Assembly: GCA_963801065.1 (NCBI GenBank)
Contig: CAWDDG010000007.1
Coordinates: 404,182 to 468,181, forward strand
Length of the DNA: 64,000 bases
From: CAWDDG01 sp963801065
GTDB taxonomy: Bacteria; Actinomycetota; Actinomycetes; Jiangellales; Jiangellaceae
Direction of reading: 5' to 3'
Each line of letters begins with the position of its first letter. The first letter of the stretch is position 1. Below, in pieces: positions 19,688-28,145 of this stretch. The notes beneath the pieces are model-generated. The model was given only the letters and a program-made list of their open reading frames with translations, was not told the origin of the DNA and searched no databases. The translations under genes and the position numbers were made by a program.

Positions 19688-19996
19688 CTACGACGGCAGA
19701 TCGGCCGCCGGCATTTGCGGGATGGTGGAGCCGGGCCAGCGCTGGCCCGCCACCTCGAGGTCGCGTACCTTCAGCGAGCCGATCTCGATCTCCTCGGCTC
19801 GCAGTTTGCGGATCACCGCTTCTGCGATCGCGAGCCGGCCGATGGCCATCGCACCGACCGCAGCGACCGCGATTGCGAGAGGTCCCATCGCCGACGGCCC
19901 GAGGATGCGGGCGCCGACGGCCATCGTGCCGGTGACGCTCGCCTTCGTGGCGGTGGCGCCGGTCGTCTGGCGGCGGATGCTGATGTTGCTCGGCAT
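19688..19996 (-). CDS. Small conserved protein with Ala/Gly/Ile repeat, unknown
   Basis: 102 residues with AGGAGG 8 nt before the ATG. The middle is a run of short hydrophobic repeats (MGPLAIAVAAVGAMAIGRLA) followed by a beta-like series IEIGSLKVRDLEV. Proteins with this G-A-x-A-x-G-x-L-A-I-G-R pattern ending in an IxxLxVxxLxV tail are found in soil bacteria and are uncharacterised. The strong ribosome site argues that it is a gene. Confidence 0.6.
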   Translation of the reverse strand: MPSNISIRRQTTGATATKASVTGTMAVGARILGPSAMGPLAIAVAAVGAMAIGRLAIAEAVIRKLRAEEIEIGSLKVRDLEVAGQRWPGSTIPQMPAADLPS

Positions 19997-20108
19997 GGTG
20001 GTGCCTCCTGTGGCCGTTCATCGGGTGTGCCAAGCAAAACGTTGCGCGTTTCGTGCAGGTTCGCAAACCACCAACAATCCGCACGCGACCGTCAGCCGCC
20101 GGTCGGTG

Positions 20109-21191
20109 CTAGAGGGTGACGTCAGGGCGTAGCAGGGTCTTGATGGAGCGGCGTTCGTCCATCGCGCGGTAGGCATCGGCCGCCCGCTTCAAGGGAAGCT
20201 CGAGGTCGAAGACGCGCCCTGGGCGAATCGTCCCGGCGATGACGTCGGCCAGTAGCTCGCCGAGATATGCCCGGACGGGGGCGACGCCGCCGCCGACGGA
20301 AATGTTGTCGTCGAACATCTTCTGCAGGGGAAGTTCCGGCCCGCCGTTCGGCACGCCGACGAAGCCCACCCGTCCGCCGGGGCGGGTCGTGCCGAGCGCC
20401 TGTTCCATCGAGGCCTTGGTGCCCACACACTCGAGCACCGCGTCGGCACCCATCCCGGAGAGCAGCTCGTGAACTGCGGCGATGCCGGCCTGGCCGCGCT
20501 CGGCCACGACGTCGGTGGCGCCGAATTCACGGGCGATCGCCTGCCGGTCGGCATGGCGTGACATTGCGACGATGCGCTTGGCCCCGAGGCGAGCAGCGGC
20601 CAGCACAGCGCACAGGCCGACCGCGCCGTCGCCCACGACGACCACGGTGCTGCCGGCCCTGACCCCGGCCGAAACGGCTGCGTGGTGGCCGGTCCCCATC
20701 ACGTCGGAGAGTGCGAGCAGGCTGGGCACGAGCTCGTGGTCCGGTGTCTCCGGAGTGGCTACCAGGGTGCCGTCGGCCATAGGTACCCGAACCCACTCGC
20801 CTTGGCCTCCGTCGACCGGAAGACCGTACTCGTCCTTGCCGCCCCACCAGGCGCCATGCTCACACGAGGTGTACACACCGTTGCGGCAGTGCACGCACGT
20901 CCCGTCGCTGACCGCGAAGGGTGCGATGACGAAGTCCCCGCGGCGGACGGAGCGAACGTCGGAGCCGACCTCCTCGACCGTGCCGACGAACTCGTGCCCA
21001 ATCCGCGTCGGCTTCTTCGCCGGTGTGATGCCGCGGTACGGCCACAGATCCGAGCCGCAGACACATGACGCGACGACGCGGACCAGCACGTCGGTCGGGC
21101 GCCGGATCTCGGGGTCGGGCACGTCCTCCACGCGGATGTCCCGCGGTCCATGGATCAGCGTCGCTAGCAACTCGCCTCCCTGCTCGCTCAC
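20109..21191 (-). CDS. Zinc-dependent alcohol dehydrogenase family protein
   Basis: About 360 residues from the GTG at 21191 (GGTGGAG 5 nt upstream). MDR fold: catalytic Cys in ASCVCGSDLWPYRG, GHEFVGTVEEVG for the second zinc ligand, a three-Cys structural lobe CVHCRNGVYTSC, and the NAD(P) Rossmann motif VVVGDGAVGLCAVLAAARLG. The C-terminus AADAYRAMDERRSIKTLLRP is typical. It oxidises an alcohol or reduces an aldehyde; the substrate is unknown. The frame is intact. Confidence 0.9.
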   Translation of the reverse strand: MSEQGGELLATLIHGPRDIRVEDVPDPEIRRPTDVLVRVVASCVCGSDLWPYRGITPAKKPTRIGHEFVGTVEEVGSDVRSVRRGDFVIAPFAVSDGTCVHCRNGVYTSCEHGAWWGGKDEYGLPVDGGQGEWVRVPMADGTLVATPETPDHELVPSLLALSDVMGTGHHAAVSAGVRAGSTVVVVGDGAVGLCAVLAAARLGAKRIVAMSRHADRQAIAREFGATDVVAERGQAGIAAVHELLSGMGADAVLECVGTKASMEQALGTTRPGGRVGFVGVPNGGPELPLQKMFDDNISVGGGVAPVRAYLGELLADVIAGTIRPGRVFDLELPLKRAADAYRAMDERRSIKTLLRPDVTL

Positions 21192-21299
21192 CGCTGCTCC
21201 ACCGTAGTCGGCAGGGGGACCACGCGGCGGGTTCGGAGCGCCCCAGCAGCTCCACCCATTCGGCAACGAGCAGTCGCGGCCAGACTCAGCTGACCAGCT

Positions 21300-21362
21300 G
21301 CCGGCGCTGAGGTGGCGACCCGAGGACGTGCAAGCGACGTATCTAGCGTGGCTGGACTCGCT
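21300..21362 (+). pseudogene. Short MalY-type gene fragment
   Basis: About 60 bases (RWRPEDVQATYLAWLDS in one frame) match the MalY-type gene at 6455-6515 almost base for base, including GAGGACGTGCA(A/G)GCGACGTATCT. The match ends at GGACTCG. It is the smallest of the dispersed copies. Confidence 0.65.
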
Positions 21363-21430
21363 GGTGGGCAGGCGGCGGGGGCAGCGCCCAGCTCACCGCA
21401 GCCACCAGGGCGGCCGGGACCGTCACGTGA

Positions 21431-21886
21431 TCAGAGGGTCCAGCTGAAGGACTGTGAGCGCCCAACCGGTTGCTGGCTTTCGTAGAAGCGGTGTGCTCGT
21501 GTGCGGTCGTTGCCGGAGTTCAGTTCGAGGTGGGTGGCGCTGTGCTGGCGTGCCCAATCTTGTGCGGCCGTCAACAGGCGACGTCCGATGTTCTGAGAGC
21601 GGTGGTCGGGATGCACGGCGAGGTCCTCGATCCAGCTGCGCTGGCCGAATCTCACCGACAGGATGTCGAGGTACACGGCGCAGAACCCCACGAGGTGGCC
21701 ATCAATGTCGGCGATGAGCACGTCAGAGCGGTCCGAGGACGAGACCGCATGGAGTGTGTGGACGGCCTTCGCCTCGTCCCAGTCTGGTGGTCGCTGGCCG
21801 GGCGGCGCGAAGAGCCATTCGTATGCGGCTGCCACTGCGGGCATGTCCGCGGGCCGCGCGGTTCGGATGACTGGTTCCTGCTCCAT
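21431..21886 (-). CDS. GNAT family N-acetyltransferase
   Basis: 151 residues, single GNAT domain. Motif A is SWIEDLAVHPDHRSQNIGRR (acetyl-CoA pyrophosphate loop HRSQNIGRRL), followed by ALHLELNSG-type strand LELNSGNDRTRAHRFYES. This gene is the intact partner of the truncated copy at 27.25-27.46 kb. The acceptor is unknown. Confidence 0.85.
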   Translation of the reverse strand: MEQEPVIRTARPADMPAVAAAYEWLFAPPGQRPPDWDEAKAVHTLHAVSSSDRSDVLIADIDGHLVGFCAVYLDILSVRFGQRSWIEDLAVHPDHRSQNIGRRLLTAAQDWARQHSATHLELNSGNDRTRAHRFYESQQPVGRSQSFSWTL

Positions 21887-21934
21887 GGTTCAACCCGCCT
21901 GATTCGACGTGATCATTGAGTCTGCAGCGCCGTG

Positions 21935-22468
21935 CTAGCCGATCGGGCCGAGTTGCCGGGCCCCGGGCGGCGGCATCGGTGCGGTTCGCCGCACCGAGCT
22001 TGTCCAGGATGTGGCCGACGTGCTTGTTGACCGTGTCCAGCGTCACATGAAGCTCGGCGGCGATCCGTCTGTTCGACCGGCCGGCGGCCAGCAGCGTCAG
22101 CACCTCCATCTCGCGGGCGGTCAGCGGCTCGATCATGCCAGGCATCGCGGCGGCGGCACCCTTCCCGGGGTGCGGCTCGGCGCGTGTGGAGTCCAGCGCC
22201 GGCAGGAGCCGGCCGAGTAGGACGGTCACCGGCGCGCCCTCGTCGGCGAAGACCTGGAGGTAGCTCTGAGGGTGGGCCAGGGTGAGCGCTTCGGCCAGGG
22301 CGGCCACGGCAGCGGTGTGCTCCGCTCCGGCGGCCAGCGCCGGCGCCCGTAGCGCCTGGATCTCGATGAGATTGCCCATCCCGGCCCACGCGATCGCCAA
22401 TGCGAACAGGCGCTCGAGCAGCCCGTGTGCCTGGGCAGGTCCAGTCTTGCGCGAGCAGCACCAGATGT
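21935..22468 (-). pseudogene. C-terminal half of a MalT-type LuxR regulator
   Basis: An alpha-helical repeat segment (ALALAHPQ-like LAEALTLAHPQSYLQVFADE) is followed by the LuxR HTH: LTAREMEVLTLLAAGRSNRR then IAAELHVTLDTVNKHVGHIL. The final residues need a 1-base shift in GGGGCCC at about 21960 to reach the stop at 21935. The ATPase and sensor parts are missing; at about 22468 it is fused to an unrelated hydrolase start. Confidence 0.7.
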
Positions 22469-22640
22469 TCCGGCTCGTGGGAGATCCGGAACGATCACTC
22501 GATGGCTCGTGGCCAGTTCTGGAATCGCCCGCCCCATACGGCGGAGAATTCTCCAGGACCATGCAAGAGGACAACGGGGGAACGGGCACCGCGCTCGAGC
22601 ACCGCGGTCGATATAACGGCCAGCCCCAGCCGACTGTCAT
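22468..22640 (-). pseudogene. 5' fragment of an alpha/beta hydrolase gene
   Basis: Across two frames it reads DSRLGLA, STAVLERGA, VVLLHGPGEFSAVW and RAIPELATSHRVIVPDLP. This is almost the same as residues 14-70 of the hydrolase at 55161-56030 and ends just after the oxyanion region. The junction with the LuxR remnant is at about 22468. Confidence 0.75.
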
Positions 22641-22671
22641 AGTGCGGAGGCTGTCGTTTCGAGCGGAGAGC

Positions 22672-24153
22672 CTATGCGCTGGTCAGCTCATCGCCAATCG
22701 CAATGACGTCATCGACAAGCGCGTCAACGTCCTCGAGCCGGGTGCGGGGGTTGATGAAGCACGGCCGGATCGCGAGGCGTCCGCCAACCGTCGTCGATGT
22801 CGGTATCGACCGGGTCGTGCGACGTAGCCGCAACAAGATCTCGGCGTTGACCGCGTCGTCGGCGACGTAGCGGAAGCAGGCCACCGACAGCTCCGGCTCC
22901 AGCAGCAACTCCAGCCGGGGGTGCGCACGAACCCGCTCGGCGACGTGCCGCGCGAAACCGACGTGCCGTTCCACTCGTGCCGCGACGCCGGCTCGGCCAA
23001 GCTCCCGGAGTACCGCCCACACCAGCACTCCGCGGCTCGGCGACGAGAGCTCGACGCCCATGTCCATGTACGGGACCCCAATGCCGTCGAACTGGACGTG
23101 AGCGTCGTATTCATCAGAGGAGAAGGCACCTTCCAGGTAGGCGGCCTCGCCTTGCGCGAACGCCCGGAGCAGCAGTGCGGCGTCCCGAACGTAGGTGGCC
23201 GCACAGCCAACGCCAGTGGCAAGCCACTTGTGCGGGTCCACGATGACGGAATCGGCGTGCGCGACCGCGGCGAACGCCGGACGGAAGCTGTCCGATGCAG
23301 CGGCGATCAGGCCGTACGCGCCGTCGACATGGAACCAGGCCCCGAATTCCCGCGCGACCTCGGCCAGGTCGTCGAGCGGGTCTATGGCTCCGGTGTCCGT
23401 GGTGCCCGCGATCCCCACTACCGCGACCGGGACCACGTCATCGCGCCGGTCCTCGATCAGCGCCGCCCGCAGCGCCGCGACGTCGATCCGGCCCGAGGCA
23501 TCGCAGGGAACGTGCCGGGTCCCGGCCCGGCCCAACCCAAGCACCCCGGTCGAGCGTTGAATCGTGTGGTGAGCCTGCTCGGAGGCGTAGACCCTGGCGC
23601 GCACTCCACCGGGCAACCCGTCCTCGGAAACGTCCACGCCGCGTTGCTCGAACGCCCACTGCCGGGCAGCTCCAAGCGCCACCAGGTTCGCGGTGGAGCC
23701 GCCGCTGGACAGAACCCCCTGATGTGTAGCGGGAATGCCGCAGAGTTGGGCGATCCAGTCCAGTGCCACCCGCTCCAAGTGGTTGAAGGCGTGCACCATG
23801 TAGCGCTGCCCGCCAACGGCCGCCGAAGCGAGCCAGGCTGCCACCGCGGACGTTGTCGCGCCGGTCGTGACGAAGCCGCTCCAGCCCGGTTCGCTTATCC
23901 GCGAGCCGTTCGGAATGATCACGTCGGTGAGGTCGTGTACCACGGCGGAGATCCCGCCGCCCACCTCGGGTAGGTCGCCGTCGAGCCGCGCCAGCCAGCC
24001 AGGCCGGGCACGTGCGGCGTCGTCACGGTCGGCGTACAGCCAGAACTCCTCGACCGCCGGGAGCAGCTGCTCCACCGTGGGCGTGAGTAGGCCGAGCTCG
24101 GCGGGGTCCGACTCGGTCAGCGCGGCCGGTGTGGTCTGGGCATACCTGCTCAT
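22672..24153 (-). CDS. Group II PLP-dependent decarboxylase
   Basis: 493 residues from ATG 24153 with GGAGG 5 nt upstream. PLP markers: GVLSSGGSTANLVALGAARQ, the His stacking on PLP in YASEQAHHTIQRS, AGTTDTGAIDPLDDLAEVAR, the Asp-Ala pair in WFHVDGAYGL, and the PLP-lysine VDPHKWLATG. These fit the aromatic-L-amino-acid/glutamate decarboxylase family. The amino acid cannot be told from sequence. The frame is intact, and no linked transporter or operon partner is present. Confidence 0.9.
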   Translation of the reverse strand: MSRYAQTTPAALTESDPAELGLLTPTVEQLLPAVEEFWLYADRDDAARARPGWLARLDGDLPEVGGGISAVVHDLTDVIIPNGSRISEPGWSGFVTTGATTSAVAAWLASAAVGGQRYMVHAFNHLERVALDWIAQLCGIPATHQGVLSSGGSTANLVALGAARQWAFEQRGVDVSEDGLPGGVRARVYASEQAHHTIQRSTGVLGLGRAGTRHVPCDASGRIDVAALRAALIEDRRDDVVPVAVVGIAGTTDTGAIDPLDDLAEVAREFGAWFHVDGAYGLIAAASDSFRPAFAAVAHADSVIVDPHKWLATGVGCAATYVRDAALLLRAFAQGEAAYLEGAFSSDEYDAHVQFDGIGVPYMDMGVELSSPSRGVLVWAVLRELGRAGVAARVERHVGFARHVAERVRAHPRLELLLEPELSVACFRYVADDAVNAEILLRLRRTTRSIPTSTTVGGRLAIRPCFINPRTRLEDVDALVDDVIAIGDELTSA

Positions 24154-24249
24154 CGGAGCCTCCGTGATCGTTGGCAAGCAACGTACCTTTGCCACCCAGT
24201 TACAAGCTGCCCGGGTTCACCGAGCAGCACCTGGTCGCCAACGGCGCCA

Positions 24250-24368
24250 CCGATCTGCTGGCCATGGTCTTCGGGCCCGCAGGTCGACCCGCTCGATCAG
24301 CCGTCGGAGTCGCCTCCCTGCCCCTCGGCTTTGCGGTCGAGATCGAGGCCGTCGTGAAGATCAACTAG
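24250..24368 (+). pseudogene. C-terminal fragment of a RidA-family gene
   Basis: VFGPAGRPARSAVGVASLPL then GFAVEIEAVVKIN-stop is the C-terminal third of a RidA (YjgF) protein, with the substrate-binding Arg in ARSAVGV. The first two thirds are missing. RidA often sits beside PLP enzymes, so it may once have served the divergent decarboxylase. Confidence 0.6.
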
Positions 24369-24538
24369 CCGCCGCGTGTGTCTCCGAAGCTGATGAACGG
24401 GCGACGACGGATGCGCTCACGAAAGTGTCGGAGGCATCGGCCGGCGCGGTCGTCACGTGATGGCGATGGGCATCGCCGCGGTGCTCGACGTACCGCTGCA
24501 GCGAAGCCGTACCCGGTTCACGGTTGTTCTGACGTCGG

Positions 24539-26044
24539 TCACGGATCGTCGGGCATGAGTGTCGGCAGCGGTGGTTGCCGGTGTGCGCGTGATCGCCCTG
24601 TTGGTGCCTGGGCGTGTGTCGAAGCGGAGGACATTCTGTTGTCTGGAGCCGGTTGTCCTGCTCGCATGGAGTGGTGGCGGGGGTGTCCGGGGTCGTCGGC
24701 CGGCACGAAGGCGCGTTTTCCACTGCCCGGTACGAGAGCCCAGCCGAGTCGGGTCTTCAGGTCGTGGTGGTAGTCGCACAACGGATCGAGTTCGTCTAGC
24801 CGCGTGTGTCGGGTCTGCGCCCAGGGTTTGCGGTGGTCGTATTCGATTCGCCTGCGGTGGCAGCCTTCGACCGCACAGGTGGGATTGGTCCACATGAGCG
24901 CGATCTTCTGCGCGGCGGTCGGGCCGCGGCCGAGGTGGGTGACGTTGGCCACGTCCACACCGTTGGTGATCACCAGCTTGACGATCGCCTCGCGGAGCAG
25001 GTCGCGGGCCACCGAGACCGGAACGGGTCCCACTCCGGCGATCTCGCACAGTTCGCCGCCGTCGACCCGGCCGCGGCGCAGCGCTGCGCGTCGACGCGAA
25101 GCAAGGCCAGATAGCGCGGGTTGGAGAAGCGGCTCCGCGGACCGGGCCCACCGGCCGGCTCCCGGTGTGGCGGAAGATCCCGGGGTCGCCGCAGGCGGTC
25201 CCGGTGGCGCTGCGGTCCGCGTCCAGCGGCTGATAACCACCAGCCTGCGAGCCGGCGTGATCGAACTGCTGGTCACTGCCGCTGGAACGTCGGCGGCCGG
25301 CTCGGCCCCGCCATTCGTCGGTGCGGCTGGCTGGTCGGGCCCAGCGGCGTGCTGGGCGAAGGCCATGAGAGCGTCGAAGGCGTAGGCCTCGGGTGGCTCG
25401 TGTCGGCTGTCGCGGCGAGCGGCGTTGAAGACGTCGTCGGTGATGGCGTTCAGCACGGTGGTGAAGGCGGCGACGTCTTGGGCAGTGCCGCGGGCGGACA
25501 AGTTCCAGCCACCTTCGGCGTCGGAGTAGTGGCGAAGCCGCTGTTGCTGATGGATGCGCCGGTTGGTGGCGTCGGGGTCCGGGTCAGCAGCGGCCTGGAC
25601 CCGGGCGCATTCCTCCCGCAGCTCGGCCAGCGATGCTCGCGCCGCGAGCTCGAGCAGCCGGTTCTGCGCCGACCGGTCGGCTTCGGCCGCACTGGTGATG
25701 GCCGCTGCCTGTGCAGGGGACAGCTCGGCATTGCGCAGCGCGCTGGCCACGCTGCGAAGCTCGGTGAGCCGGTTCGAGGTGTCCAGCGCTTCTTTGGCGG
25801 CGGTCGTGGAGGTGCCGGCCGGTCGCGCCAGTGATTCCGCGGCGGTGCGAGTGCCGGCATGGTCACGGTCGTGGGTGGCGGCGATTCGTCGGGCCAGAAG
25901 CGTCTTGCCCGCGGAACCGAGCCGTTCGATCCGGTCCAACTCGCCCCACAGCTGTTGTGCGGTAGGCCCGCTGACTGCGTCGGGATCCAACGCGGAGATC
26001 AGCTCGCTGAGCTGGTCCCGGATCCGAACGGCAGATTCGAACAT
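24539..26044 (-). CDS. DUF222/HNH endonuclease (13E12-repeat type), copy 2
   Basis: About 501 residues from ATG 26044. DUF222 occupies residues 1-230 (ELSPAQAAAITSAAEADRSA, ELREECARVQAAADPDPDAT). The C-terminal HNH zinc finger is CAVEGCHRRRIEYDHRKPWA then DELDPLCDYHHDLKT. A patch at about 25090-25220 is out of frame: the expected SNPRYLALLRVDA reads in another frame, so two compensating indels probably exist, but the whole frame stays open. A perfect LexA box covers the start, so expression should respond to DNA damage. The function of these proteins is unknown beyond the nuclease-like domain. Confidence 0.8.
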   Translation of the reverse strand: MFESAVRIRDQLSELISALDPDAVSGPTAQQLWGELDRIERLGSAGKTLLARRIAATHDRDHAGTRTAAESLARPAGTSTTAAKEALDTSNRLTELRSVASALRNAELSPAQAAAITSAAEADRSAQNRLLELAARASLAELREECARVQAAADPDPDATNRRIHQQQRLRHYSDAEGGWNLSARGTAQDVAAFTTVLNAITDDVFNAARRDSRHEPPEAYAFDALMAFAQHAAGPDQPAAPTNGGAEPAADVPAAVTSSSITPARRLVVISRWTRTAAPPGPPAATPGSSATPGAGRWARSAEPLLQPALSGLASRRRAALRRGRVDGGELCEIAGVGPVPVSVARDLLREAIVKLVITNGVDVANVTHLGRGPTAAQKIALMWTNPTCAVEGCHRRRIEYDHRKPWAQTRHTRLDELDPLCDYHHDLKTRLGWALVPGSGKRAFVPADDPGHPRHHSMRAGQPAPDNRMSSASTHAQAPTGRSRAHRQPPLPTLMPDDP

Positions 26045-26057
26045 GCGTTCGACCCTA
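26037..26057 (-). promoter_or_regulatory. LexA (SOS) box and -10 at the start of DUF222 copy 2
   Basis: TCGAACATGCGTTCGA at 26037-26052 is a perfect LexA box that includes the ATG. TAGGGT (minus strand, 26052-26057) lies 7 nt before the ATG, the same spacing as in copies 1 and 3, so transcription should begin at the start codon. Confidence 0.7.
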
Positions 26058-26104
26058 TCGGAACGTTCTGACACGCCGCGACACCAGACCGACGGCGGTT
26101 TCCA

Positions 26105-27216
26105 CCGGTGGTTGCAATTGATCAAGGGGCTGGGAAGGGGTGGTGATCTCGAGGTTGGGAGGTTCGCAATGCCGGGGAAGCGGCTTGGCGTGGGCGAGCG
26201 CCGGGTGATCGAGAACTTCTTGGTGGCTGGCATGACGCAGCGGCAGATCGCGGCCGCGTTGGGCCGGTCGCCGTCGACGATCTGCCGGGAGCTGACGCGG
26301 AACCACAACTGGTGGCACGGGCCGAGCTCCCGCTGCGGCACACCCCGCGGCGGCGGCAGCTGGCGGCCTACCGGTACTGCTACCGAGCCGATACTGCGCA
26401 GCGGAAGGCCACCGCACGGGCCCGGCGACCGAAGAAGCGCCGGCTGTCCGATCCGCGGCTGTGGCAGGTGGTGACCGATCTGCTGCGCCGGGACTGGTCC
26501 CCGCAGCAGATCGCGGCGATGCTGCCAAGGATGTATCCCGACCAGCCGGGCATGCGGGCCAGCCACGAGACGATCTACCACACCCTGTTCGTGCAGACCC
26601 GCGGTAAGCTGCGCCCGGAGCTGACCGCGCACCTGCGCACCGGGCGCAGCAGGCGCAAACCCCGCGGCGGCACCGGACGCCGGCATGGGCCGATCCTGGC
26701 GCCCATCCCGATCTCGGCCCGGCCGGCCAGCATCAACGACCGGGCCGTGCCCGGTCACTGGGAAGGCGACCTGCTCCTCGGCCGCACCGGCCAGGGCGCC
26801 GTCCTCACCCTGGTCGAACGGTGCTCCCGATACGTGCTGCTCGCCCCGCTGCCGGATCGGCACACCGCCGACCTGGCCCGCGACCAACTCATCCGCCTGA
26901 TCGGCACCCTGCCCGCCACCCTGCGCCAATCGCTGACCTACGACCGCGGCAGCGAAATGGCCTACCACGCCGAGTTCAGCATCGCCACCGGCGTCATCGT
27001 CTACTTCTGCGACCCGCACAGCCCCTGGCAACGCGGCACCAACGAGAACACCAACGGCCTGCTGCGCCAGTACTGGCCCAAAGGCGCCGACCTACGCCAC
27101 CTCACCCAAGCCGACTGCGACCACATCGCCCACAGGCTCAACACCCGGCCACGACGCACGCTGGCGTGGCAGACTCCAACCCAAGCGCTCCTGACCACGC
27201 TTGCTGCAACAGCCGG
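26105..27216 (+). mobile_element. IS30-family insertion sequence
   Basis: An IS30 transposase gene is bracketed by imperfect inverted repeats: CCGGTGGTTGCA at 26105-26116 and, inverted, CCGGCTGTTGCA at 27205-27216 (10 of 12 match). Exact ends and target duplication are not clear. The right end is 30-40 bases from where the GNAT copy breaks off, so the element probably truncated it. Confidence 0.6.
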
Positions 27217-27220
27217 TTGA
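26169..27220 (+). CDS. IS30 transposase, one frameshift
   Basis: The N-terminal frame (ATG 26169) holds the HTH ENFLVAGMTQRQIAAALGRS then PSTICRELTRN. The second frame, from about 26330, holds KKRRLSDPRLWQVVTDLLRR, the first catalytic Asp in PGHWEGDLLLGR, the second Asp in LTYDRGSEMAYH and the Glu in RGTNENTNGLLRQYWPKG, so the DDE triad is complete. About 350 residues when joined, normal for IS30. The frameshift lies at about 26310-26340; if real, the element cannot move alone. Confidence 0.85.
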
Positions 27221-27249
27221 GTCCGCAAAGTGTCAAACCAGATCTGTGG

Positions 27250-27458
27250 ACGATGAGGCCCACAGGGTCGCCGTCGACGTCTGCGATGAGCACGTCGGAG
27301 CGGTCTGAGGATGAGACCTGGTGCAGTGCGCCGACGGCTTTCGCCTCGTCCCAGTGTGGTGGTCGCTGGCCGGGTGGTACGAACAGCTATGCGTACGCGG
27401 TGGCCACAGCGGGCATGTCCGTGGGCTGCGCGGATCGGATGACTATGTCCTGCTCCAT
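27250..27458 (-). pseudogene. GNAT pseudogene, truncated next to IS30
   Basis: From ATG 27458 it reads EQDIVIRSAQPTDMPAVATA, then a TAG stop, then LFVPPGQRPPHWDEAKAV and DVLIADVDGDPVGL. It is a near copy of the first half of the GNAT at 21431-21886. Likeness ends at about 27250, just left of which the IS30 element begins. The in-frame stop and the loss of the acetyl-CoA site show that it is dead. Confidence 0.8.
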
Positions 27459-27484
27459 GGTTCGACCCGCCTGACTGGACGTGA

Positions 27485-28015
27485 TCACTGGGTCTGCAGC
27501 TGCATGACAAGGTCGACGACGTCGTGTGGTCGCCGAGAGATGCGCCCCGGCACAGAGCCGGTGCCGTCCACCGAACCCCAGGCTGCATGGATACCGGCTG
27601 CCTTCGCGGCGTCGGCGCATTGGAGGTCCACCGCGGCGTCTCCGACCTAGACGGCGTCGGTCACGCCGGCACCGAGTCGCAGGCAACTCAGTTCGAGCCC
27701 GTCCGGGGCTGGCTTGGGTCTGCTCACGTCGTCCCTTCCGACGACGACGGGAAAGCATCTAGCGAGACCGGCCGCCGCGCGCATGGCGGTCGCGACCCGG
27801 CACGTGGCCGTGGTGAAGACGCCGAGCCGGTAGCCACCCCGGTCGAGTGCGTCGAGCATCCCCACAACCCCGGGATAGGGCACGACGGTGGCGACGACGG
27901 CGGCGAAGTGGCGGTGGAAGCGCTCGGTGTCCTCCAGGGAGACCGGCCGGCCGAGGAAGTGTTCCAGCACAACCTGGGTGGGGCCGATGTGCCAGACGGC
28001 CACGGATCGGATCAT
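27485..28015 (-). pseudogene. HAD-superfamily phosphatase, truncated and with in-frame stop
   Basis: The cap and core parts are present: VPYPGVVGMLDALDRGGYRL, GVFTTATCRVATAMRAA, DDVSRPKPAPDGLE (motif III Lys) and, after a TAG at 27651-27653, VGDAAVDLQCADAAKAAGIH (motif IV, normally YVGD). The N-terminal DxDGT nucleophile motif is absent: the 5' end runs into a SnoaL-like fragment. With the nucleophile lost and a stop in place of Tyr it cannot work. Confidence 0.7.
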
Positions 28016-28145
28016 GTCGACATAGGCCTGGGGAGCGCTTTTTGCCCTTCGGCGTCGCGGCGGTCTGCACAGTGGGCGAATGCGTCGAAGAGCTCGCGCA
28101 AGGCGAGACGGTCCGCGGCTTCAGCCGGCGTCAATTCGTTGTGCA
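28012..28145 (-). pseudogene. N-terminal fragment of a SnoaL/NTF2-like protein
   Basis: ELTPAEAADRLALRELFDAF then AHCADRRDAEGQ is the first helix pair of a SnoaL-like domain protein. It begins at a GTG at about 28145, overlaps the end of the oxidoreductase frame, and breaks off where the HAD remnant begins. The rest of the cone fold is missing. Confidence 0.55.

Noticed and set aside
22672..24368. A biosynthetic cluster around the PLP decarboxylase
   Set aside because: Neighbours are fragments or unrelated genes; no tailoring enzymes, carrier proteins or transporter are linked.
26045..27031. N-terminal extension of DUF222 copy 2 through the IS30 region (830-residue frame)
   Set aside because: The extension is the antisense of the transposase; the family start, LexA box and -10 all point to ATG 26044.
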